Shown one piece after another: positions 58,028 to 64,000 of a DNA stretch of 64,000 bases; the stretch's first letter is position 1, and each line of letters starts with the position of its first letter. The notes under the pieces were generated by a model. The model was not told where the DNA came from and searched no databases. It was given only the letters and a program-made list of their open reading frames with translations. The stretch spans positions 3,782,001 through 3,846,000 of the forward strand of contig NZ_CP107945.1 of assembly GCF_036057275.1 (NCBI RefSeq). Reading direction: 5' to 3'. A program made the translations under genes and the position numbers. The DNA comes from Streptomyces sp. NBC_00390 (GTDB lineage: Bacteria; Actinomycetota; Actinomycetes; Streptomycetales; Streptomycetaceae).

Positions 58028-58071
58028 GAGCCGCCTTCGGGATTCGAACCCGAGACCTACGCATTACGAGT
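58028..58071 (-). repeat. Proximal att copy within tRNA-Thr
   Basis: The 44-bp core shared with 47792-47835 (identical) and 42071-42113 (43 bp, one mismatch). It covers the 3' half of the tRNA gene, from just past the discriminator to the anticodon stem, a standard target for tyrosine-recombinase elements. Confidence 0.92.
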
Positions 58072-58102
58072 GCGTTGCTCTGGCCAACTGAGCTAAGGCG
58101 GC
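58029..58102 (-). tRNA. tRNA-Thr (anticodon CGT)
   Basis: Folds as a complete 74-nt cloverleaf on the minus strand: acceptor GCCGCCT pairing with AGGCGGC, D arm with AGCTCAGTTGG, anticodon stem ACGCA/TGCGT with loop CTCGTAA (anticodon CGT, reading ACG), and T arm with GGTTCGAATCC. The CCA end is not encoded. The 3' half is the integration target of the island on its 3' side; the tRNA itself remains whole. Confidence 0.96.
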
Positions 58103-58213
58103 ATGCTACAGACAGAACGTCCTCGCGAGGACGTTCTCACCAGCAGCGGCGCCAAGTCTACAGGGTTCTTCCGGGTGCCCCGCACCACCTCCCGGGGGCA
58201 CCCGATCAGGCTG

Positions 58214-59761
58214 TCAGCAGCGCTTGCCGTCCGCCGGGGGCTTGCCCTCCAGGAGGAAGGTGTTGATCGCCGTGTCGATGCAGTCGCTGCCACGGCCGTA
58301 CGCCGTGTGGCCGTCGCCGTCGTACGTCAGCAGCGTCCCTGACGACAGTTGCTCCGCCAGGCTCTGCGCCCACTTGTACGGCGTGGCCGGGTCCCGGGTG
58401 GTGCCGACGACCACAATCGGCGCGGCGCCCTTCGCCTCGATGCGGTGGGGCTTGCCGGTGGCCGGGACGGGCCAGTAGCCGCAGTTCAGGGAGGCCCAGG
58501 CGAAGCTCTGGCCGAACACCGGGGAAGCCTTCTCGAACTCCTTCACGGCGGACTGCACACCGTCGGGTGCGGTGAAGGCCGGCGGAAGGTCCAGGCAGTT
58601 CACGGCCGCATTGGCGGACATCAGGTTCGCGTACGAGCCGTCGGATTCACGTTCGTAGTAGGTGTCGGCCATCGCGAGCAGCGGCGCACCGTCCCCCGCC
58701 TGGGCACTGTTCAGGGCCTCGCGCAGCTGCGGCCACAGTGACTCGTCGTACATCGCCGTGAACACCCCCGTGGTGGCCAGCGCCTCCCCGAGCATGCGGC
58801 CTCCGCCCGCCGGAACGGGCTTCTCGTCAAGCTTCTTGAAGAAGTCCTTGAGGCGGGTGGAGGCGTCGTCGACCGACTTGTTGCCCAGCGGGCAGTCCGG
58901 CTGCTCGATGCAGTCGGCGGCGAAGGAGCGGAACGCGGTCTCGAAACCGGCGGTCTGGTCACGGTTCACCTCGCGCGCCGCGAGGGCCGGGTCCATCGCG
59001 CCGTCGAGGACGAGGCGGCCTGCCCGGTCCGGGAACAGCTCGGCGTAGGTAGCGCCGAGGAAGGTGCCGTACGAGGCCCCCACGTACGACAGCTTCTCGT
59101 CACCCAGCACGCCACGCAGGACGTCCATGTCACGGGCGGCCTCGATGGTCGAGACATGGGGCAGGACCTTGCCGGAACGCTTCTTGCAGCCCGCGGCGAA
59201 CTTCTTGTACGCCTCTGCCAGACGCTTCTGCTCGGTGGTGTCGTCAGGGGTCTGGTCGGTCTGCGTATAGGTGTCCATCTCCTTGCCGGTGAGGCATTCC
59301 ACCGGTTCGCTGCGGGCGACACCGCGCGGGTCGATGGCCACCATGTCGTACTGGGCGCGGACCGGGGCGGGGTAGCCGATGCCCGCGTACGCCTGGAGAT
59401 AGCCGATGGCGGAACCGCCGGGGCCGCCCGGGTTGACGAGGAGCGAGCCGAGGCGCTTGCCGGGTCCCGTGGCCTTCTTGCGGGCCACCGCCAGATCGAT
59501 GGTCTCGCCCGCCGACTCGGCGTAGTCCAGCGGAGCCTTCATCGTGGCGCACTCGAAGCCGGGGACACCGCACGCCCGCCACTTCAGCTTCTGCGTGTAG
59601 TACGGCTCGAGCGCGGGGGACGCGCCGGCGGGAGAAGCGGACGCCCCGGAGTCTCCTCCGGAGACCCGGGGCGACGAGCTTTCGCCCGTGCAGCCGGAGG
59701 CGAGCAGGCCGACCGTGGCCAGCGCGATGGCAGTGGTGCGCAACAGGCGCCTGGTGTCCAT
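58214..59761 (-). CDS. Secreted alpha/beta hydrolase, tripeptidyl aminopeptidase type (S33)
   Basis: A 515-residue exported lipoprotein peptidase. The signal is RRLLRTTAIALATVGLLASGC with the lipobox cysteine at 24. The hydrolase core has LLVNPGGPGGSA (oxyanion region), nucleophile S230 in YVGASYGTFLG, and near the C-terminus the acid in GTTRDPATPYKWA and the base in DGDGHTAYG, the C-terminal domain pattern of SlpD/E- and Tap-type mycelial proteases. Six cysteines may form disulphides. The ATG at 59761 follows a TACGCT -10-like box by about 10 bases, so the mRNA may be leaderless. It lies downstream of holB, 93 bp away. Confidence 0.92.
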   Translation of the reverse strand: MDTRRLLRTTAIALATVGLLASGCTGESSSPRVSGGDSGASASPAGASPALEPYYTQKLKWRACGVPGFECATMKAPLDYAESAGETIDLAVARKKATGPGKRLGSLLVNPGGPGGSAIGYLQAYAGIGYPAPVRAQYDMVAIDPRGVARSEPVECLTGKEMDTYTQTDQTPDDTTEQKRLAEAYKKFAAGCKKRSGKVLPHVSTIEAARDMDVLRGVLGDEKLSYVGASYGTFLGATYAELFPDRAGRLVLDGAMDPALAAREVNRDQTAGFETAFRSFAADCIEQPDCPLGNKSVDDASTRLKDFFKKLDEKPVPAGGGRMLGEALATTGVFTAMYDESLWPQLREALNSAQAGDGAPLLAMADTYYERESDGSYANLMSANAAVNCLDLPPAFTAPDGVQSAVKEFEKASPVFGQSFAWASLNCGYWPVPATGKPHRIEAKGAAPIVVVGTTRDPATPYKWAQSLAEQLSSGTLLTYDGDGHTAYGRGSDCIDTAINTFLLEGKPPADGKRC

Positions 59762-59853
59762 CTCCCGGAGCGTAACGGCAACGGGGCGCCAATGCCCATT
59801 TGTCATCGTACGGGTGATCCCGTAATTCGCCCGAGTGCCGCCGGCGCACGCCG

Positions 59854-61071
59854 TCAGCCGGCGCGCAGCGCCATCGTCATGGCCTCGACCGCGAGCAGTT
59901 GCGCCACATTGCTCTCCAGAGCCTGGCGGCACTCGACCACGGCTTCTATCCGGCGCAGCGTGCTCTCCGGGGTGGAGGCGCGGGCGATGCGGTCGAGGGA
60001 GTCCCGTACGTCACTGTTGGCGAGCTCGACGCTGGAGCCCAGCTGGAGGGCCAGCACGTCGCGGTAGAACCCGGTCAGGTCGCTGAGGGCAAGATCGAGG
60101 CTGTCCCGCTGCGTACGCGTCTTGCGGCGCTTCTGCTTGTCCTCCAGTTCCTTCATCGCGCCGGCCGTCCCGCGCGGCATCCGCCCGCCGGCCGACGCGC
60201 CGAGCGCCGCCTTGAGGTCGTCGGTCTCCTTGGCGTCGATCTCCTCCGCGACCTGGTTGGCGTCCTCGGCCGCGGCGTCGATCAGCTCCTGGGCGGCCTT
60301 GAGGCAGCCGCCGATGTCGTCGACGCGCAGCGGCAGCTTCAGGACTGCGGCACGGCGGGCGCGGGCCCGCTCGTCGGTCGCAAGCCGACGGGCACGGCCG
60401 ATGTGCCCCTGGGTGGCACGGGCCGCGGAGGCGGCGACGTCGGGCTCGATGCCGTCGCGCCGCATCAGCACGTCGGCCACGGCGGCGACCGAGGGCGTAC
60501 GCAGGGTGAGGTGGCGGCAGCGGGAACGGATGGTGGGCAGCACGTCCTCCAGGGACGGCGCGCACAGGAGCCAGACCGTGCGGGGCGCGGGCTCCTCCAC
60601 CGCCTTCAGCAGGACGTTGCCCGCGCCCTCGGTGAGACGGTCCGCGTCCTCCATGATGATCACCTGCCAGCGGCCGCCGGCCGGCGAGAGCTGTGCCCGG
60701 CGCACGAGGTCACGGGTCTGTCCGACGCCGATGGAGAGCAGGTCCGTACGGATCACCTGGACGTCGGCGTGGGTGCCGACGAGCGTGGTGTGGCAGCCGT
60801 CGCAGAACCCGCAGCCGGGGACGCCGCCGAGGGCCCGGTCGGGGCTGGTGCACTGCAGCGCGGCGGCGAACGCACGAGCGGCGGTGGCGCGGCCGGAGCC
60901 GGGTGGCCCGGTGAACAGCCAGGCGTGCGTCATCTTCGACGCGGTGGGGGCGGGCTTCGAGGTGCCGTCCTGGCGGGACTCCGCCGTGACGCGGGTATCG
61001 GCATCGCGCGCTGCGGCGGAGAGCTGCTCCTGGACACGCTCCTGGCCGACCATGTCGTCCCATACGGCCAT
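59854..61071 (-). CDS. holB: DNA polymerase III subunit delta'
   Basis: Clamp-loader subunit of the replicative polymerase. The 405-residue protein has the DnaX-like AAA+ fold: WDDMVGQERVQEQL at the start, a P-loop-like GPPGSGRAT in which arginine replaces the Walker lysine (delta' does not hydrolyse ATP), a zinc site CGFCDGC, and Walker-B-like IIMEDADRLTEGAGNVLLKAVEEP with the SRC motif in TIRSRCRHL. A lysine/arginine-rich segment (LEDKQKRRKTRTQ) is in the C-terminal part. The ATG at 61071 is clear. It is downstream of tmk on the same strand, a conserved pairing, with a 342-bp gap. Confidence 0.94.
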   Translation of the reverse strand: MAVWDDMVGQERVQEQLSAAARDADTRVTAESRQDGTSKPAPTASKMTHAWLFTGPPGSGRATAARAFAAALQCTSPDRALGGVPGCGFCDGCHTTLVGTHADVQVIRTDLLSIGVGQTRDLVRRAQLSPAGGRWQVIIMEDADRLTEGAGNVLLKAVEEPAPRTVWLLCAPSLEDVLPTIRSRCRHLTLRTPSVAAVADVLMRRDGIEPDVAASAARATQGHIGRARRLATDERARARRAAVLKLPLRVDDIGGCLKAAQELIDAAAEDANQVAEEIDAKETDDLKAALGASAGGRMPRGTAGAMKELEDKQKRRKTRTQRDSLDLALSDLTGFYRDVLALQLGSSVELANSDVRDSLDRIARASTPESTLRRIEAVVECRQALESNVAQLLAVEAMTMALRAG

Positions 61072-61413
61072 GTGCCGTCACCGCCCTTCCGTACCGCGGT
61101 CTCCCATTGTGGGGGAGGGGACCGACAGTCATGTGCGGGGCGGGTGGGTTCGGGCCTTCTCCCCCGCCCCGGGACTCATCTGGCGGGGAGGGGCGGCCCC
61201 GCACCCCGCGATACGCCGGCTTCGCGGCGCGGGAGGAGTTCCCGGGCGTGCCGCCGGCCGTGCACCGACGCAACCGTGCCTCCGAAAGTCGACGGCCTGG
61301 CCCCGGTCAGGACGTCCGGCCGCCCCCGGGCGGCAAGGCACCAGCGGCCCCGCCCTGACGGCAGGGCGGGGCCGGGGAACAGCGACCGCGTTCAGCAGCG
61401 CCCCGCAGGGACG
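61072..61413. other. 342-bp gap between tmk and holB
   Basis: No gene was found. The end nearest tmk carries an inverted repeat in the GCCCCGCCCTG / CAGGGCGGGGC region (about 61350-61372), a likely tmk terminator. The rest is GC-rich sequence without recognisable structure. Confidence 0.5.
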
Positions 61414-64000
61414 TCAGCGGCGGCGGCCCCCACGGTCGTCCTCGTCGCCTTCCGTGCGCGGTCCGAGGAGTTCGTCCGCCAGGGTGGGGAGGTCGTCCAG
61501 GGGGGTTTCCTCCGCCCAGTCCGAGCGGCGGCGGGGGCGGCCGGTGTCCGGGGCGACCTGGGGGAGTTCACGGGTGCTGTCGTTCGGGGGCTCGTCCCGG
61601 AAGATCCCCGGCGGAACCCGGTCCGCAGGGTTGTCGCCGGGCGCGGCGCCGTCCCGGACCGGGGGCAGGACCGCGGTCTCGTCGGCCGCGGCGGGTGCAC
61701 CGGAGTCCCGGACCGGCGGGAGCACGGTCGTCTCGGCCTCGTCCGGGACCTTGGGGAGCACCGTCGTCTCGGCGACGCTCGGCGCCGGCACCTCCTGGGT
61801 CACCTCGTCCGGCGTGACGACCGGCGTCGGAACCGTGATCTCTGTCGCGGACGCCGGGGTCGCCGCAGACGCCGCCTCGGCGGCCCTGCGCGCCTCCTCC
61901 GCCCTCAGCAGCGCCTCCTCCGCCTTGCGCTGCTTCTCCAGGCGGCGCTCCTCCGCCTCGGCCCGCAGCCGGGCCTCCTCCTCCGCCTGCCTGCGGCGGC
62001 GGTCTTCTTCCTCACGGCGGGCCTTCTCCTCGGCCTCGCGCCGGCGGCGTTCCTCGTCGGCGCGCAGGCGCGCCTCCTCCGCCCGCCGCCTGGCCTCCTC
62101 CGCCTGCCGTTCGGCCTCGCGCTGCCGGGCCTCCTCCAGCTCGCGGCGCTTGCGCTCCTCCTCCTCGGCACGCAGCCTGGCCAGTTGCTCCTGGCGCTCG
62201 CGCTCCAGGCGCTCCTCCTCCGCCTTGCGCGCGGCCTCTTCCTCGGCCTTGCGGCGGGCTGCCTCCTCGGCAGCCTTGCGCGCCTCTTCCCGGGCCGTGA
62301 TCTCGGCCTCGGACAGGGGCAGCAGCTGGTCGAGCCGGTGCCGTACGACGGTGGCGACCGCCTCCGGCTCCTGGCCGGCGTCGACCACCAGATAGCGGCC
62401 GGGGTCACCCGCGGCCAGCGTCAGGAACCCGGCGCGTACCCGCTGGTGGAACTCCACAGGCTCGGACTCGAGCCGGTCCGGCGCCTCGGTGAAGCGCTCG
62501 CGCGCAGTCTCGGGGGAGACGTCGAGCAGCACGGTCAGGTTCGGTACGAGTCCGTCCGTCGCCCACCGCGAGATACGGGCGATCTCGGTCGGCGACAGAT
62601 CACGGCCCGCCCCCTGGTAGGCGACCGAGGAGTCGATGTAACGGTCGGAGATGACGATCGCGCCGCGCTCGAGGGCCGGGCGGACCAGCGAGTCGACGTG
62701 CTCGGCGCGGTCGGCGGCGTACAGCAGCGCCTCGGCGCGGTTGGACAGTCCGGCGGACGAGACGTCGAGCAGGATCGAGCGCAGCCGCTTGCCGACCGGC
62801 GTCGCGCCCGGCTCGCGGGTGACGACCACCTCGTGGCCCTTGGCGCGGATCCACTCGGCGAGCAGTTCGACCTGGGTGGACTTGCCGGCGCCGTCGCCGC
62901 CTTCGAGGGCGATGAAGAAACCGTTCGTCGCGGGCGCCTGCTCGGGGTCCGCGCCGCGCCGCAGGGCGTCGCCGAGGTCGCGGCGCAGCGGCACACCCGC
63001 CCGGTCGTCCGTCTTCGCGAGGACGATCACCGCGACGGGCAGCAGCAGCGCGCCGACGAGCATCAGCGTGAACGCGGCGCCGCCGTGGGCGAAGACGAAG
63101 TCTCCGGAGGCCAGCCGGTGCGGTCCGATCGCCGCGGACAGCAGCGGGGCGGCGAGGGCGGCGAGCGCGATGGCCACGCGTACGACCGCCTGGAGGTGGT
63201 CGGTGATCCGGGCCCGCCGGAAGTCCTCGGTCTCCTGGTCGATGAGGATGTGCCCGGTGTTCGCGGCGACCCCGGCGCTGAGACCCGCGAGCGCCGCGAG
63301 GAACAGCACGGTGGCGGTGTCCGGCACGAGCCCCATCGCCAGCAGCGCGATGCCGGTGACGGCAACGGCGAGAGGGAGCAGCCGGCGCCGGGAGAGCGCC
63401 GGCAGCACGGACCTGCCGCTGCGGATACCGAGCCCGGTGCCGCCGATCAGCGCGAGGATCAGCAGGGCGAAGGCCGCGGGGCCGGCGCCGAGGTCCACGA
63501 CGTGGAGAACCGCGACAGCCGCGGCGGACGCGATTGCGCCCGTGACGGCGGCGCAGGCGATGACGAACAGAGGTATGGCGCCGGTGCGCCCCTTGTCCAG
63601 GCCGTTCCCGGTGGCGGGCCGGCGCAGCCCTTCGAGCGGCGAACGCGGCCGGGGCGTCTGCCCGCCCGGCAGCTCCAGGAAGTACAGCGTCGACACGGAC
63701 GCGGCGAACAGACCGGCCGCGAGATACGACCCGAGGGCCGCCTGATGCACCGAGAACCACTCGATGCCCGAGCCGAGCGCTTCGCCGACCAGAGTGGCGA
63801 CCAGCAGCGCCACGGCGGCGACCGGGATCACGGCGAAGCTGGTGCGCAGCCACAGCCGGCGCAGCGCGCCGAGGTGGTCCGGGAGCGGCCTTACCGCAGC
63901 GCCCTCCGGCGGCGGCGCGGGCAGCAGCGCCGGGGCCGCGCCTTCGCGGGCCACGGTCCAAAAACGCTCGGCGACGCCCGTGACGAAGACGGTGACCAGC
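61414..64000 (-). CDS. tmk: dTMP kinase fused to an MFS-like domain and a long charged helix, 5' end beyond window
   Basis: Phosphorylates dTMP to dTDP. The frame is open to the window edge (LVTVFVTGVAERFW continues upstream of the GTG at 63954), so the start is outside. Three parts are visible. First, about eight hydrophobic segments of an MFS-like transporter (64000-63010). Second, the complete thymidylate kinase, with P-loop GGDGAGKST, TREPGATPVGKRLRS and DRYIDSSVAYQGAGRDL (about 62930-62310). Third, an Ala/Glu/Arg-rich segment of about 140 residues that should form one long helix (about 62300-61880), followed by an acidic, proline-rich tail. This architecture is known from Streptomyces; why the kinase is membrane-tethered is unclear. 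Confidence 0.93.
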   Translation of the reverse strand, partial: LVTVFVTGVAERFWTVAREGAAPALLPAPPPEGAAVRPLPDHLGALRRLWLRTSFAVIPVAAVALLVATLVGEALGSGIEWFSVHQAALGSYLAAGLFAASVSTLYFLELPGGQTPRPRSPLEGLRRPATGNGLDKGRTGAIPLFVIACAAVTGAIASAAAVAVLHVVDLGAGPAAFALLILALIGGTGLGIRSGRSVLPALSRRRLLPLAVAVTGIALLAMGLVPDTATVLFLAALAGLSAGVAANTGHILIDQETEDFRRARITDHLQAVVRVAIALAALAAPLLSAAIGPHRLASGDFVFAHGGAAFTLMLVGALLLPVAVIVLAKTDDRAGVPLRRDLGDALRRGADPEQAPATNGFFIALEGGDGAGKSTQVELLAEWIRAKGHEVVVTREPGATPVGKRLRSILLDVSSAGLSNRAEALLYAADRAEHVDSLVRPALERGAIVISDRYIDSSVAYQGAGRDLSPTEIARISRWATDGLVPNLTVLLDVSPETARERFTEAPDRLESEPVEFHQRVRAGFLTLAAGDPGRYLVVDAGQEPEAVATVVRHRLDQLLPLSEAEITAREEARKAAEEAARRKAEEEAARKAEEERLERERQEQLARLRAEEEERKRRELEEARQREAERQAEEARRRAEEARLRADEERRRREAEEKARREEEDRRRRQAEEEARLRAEAEERRLEKQRKAEEALLRAEEARRAAEAASAATPASATEITVPTPVVTPDEVTQEVPAPSVAETTVLPKVPDEAETTVLPPVRDSGAPAAADETAVLPPVRDGAAPGDNPADRVPPGIFRDEPPNDSTRELPQVAPDTGRPRRRSDWAEETPLDDLPTLADELLGPRTEGDEDDRGGRRR

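Overview
The window is a high-GC actinobacterial chromosome segment, almost certainly from Streptomyces. Indicators are very high G+C with GTG and TTG starts, many apparently leaderless genes, a TipAL-type MerR regulator, an XRE/ATPase/DUF397 module, a DUF2342 metalloprotease, DUF3180 beside folK, and a dTMP kinase fused to a membrane-transporter-like domain.

Region by region. (1) 1-13.4 kb is core housekeeping: an NTF2-like protein, folB-folK, a DUF3180 protein, then on the minus strand folE, ftsH, hpt, tilS, a DUF2342 metalloprotease and a PBP4-type carboxypeptidase, then ppa, a threonine/serine exporter, a DedA protein and a YbjQ protein. Folate synthesis, membrane proteolysis, purine salvage, tRNA modification and wall maturation are grouped as is usual in the genus. 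(2) 13.4-42 kb is a mixed, more variable region: tipA divergent from a glutamate decarboxylase, small regulator/target pairs (PadR with a VOC protein, HxlR with an NmrA-type protein), an aldehyde dehydrogenase, an XRE-HATPase-DUF397 signalling module, an ABC exporter, an ECF sigma factor with a membrane partner, a family-A DNA polymerase, a PL8 polysaccharide lyase, and MDR and SDR oxidoreductases. At 34.4-35.2 kb two 5'-truncated gene remnants diverge from a common breakpoint. (3) 42.07-58.03 kb is a composite genomic island. A tRNA-Thr(CGT) gene at 58029-58102 has its 3' part repeated at 47792-47835 (44 bp identical) and 42071-42113 (one mismatch), so two accessory segments lie in tandem behind the tRNA. 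No integrase gene is visible. The distal segment (42.1-47.8 kb) holds the wreck of a type II Wadjet (JetABCD) defence system, with only jetD intact, plus a vapBC toxin-antitoxin pair and a frameshifted large protein. The proximal segment (47.8-58.0 kb) holds a cold-shock cluster (csp, DEAD-box helicase, CBS protein, SCO5918-like protein), a PAQR membrane protein, a MerR-like protein beside a broken csp, several frameshifted remnants, and a phosphoribosyltransferase-hydrolase fusion. (4) 58.2-64 kb is core again: a secreted S33-type peptidase, holB, and the tmk fusion gene, which runs off the right edge.

Signals most worth a second look: the triplicated tRNA att sites, the decayed Wadjet locus with a transporter fragment in its scar, a perfect hairpin covering the ribosome binding site of the DEAD-box helicase, an unexplained array of 18 ACTGC pentamers at 54.1-54.5 kb, and an 18-bp motif shared by the promoters of the HATPase and DUF397 genes.
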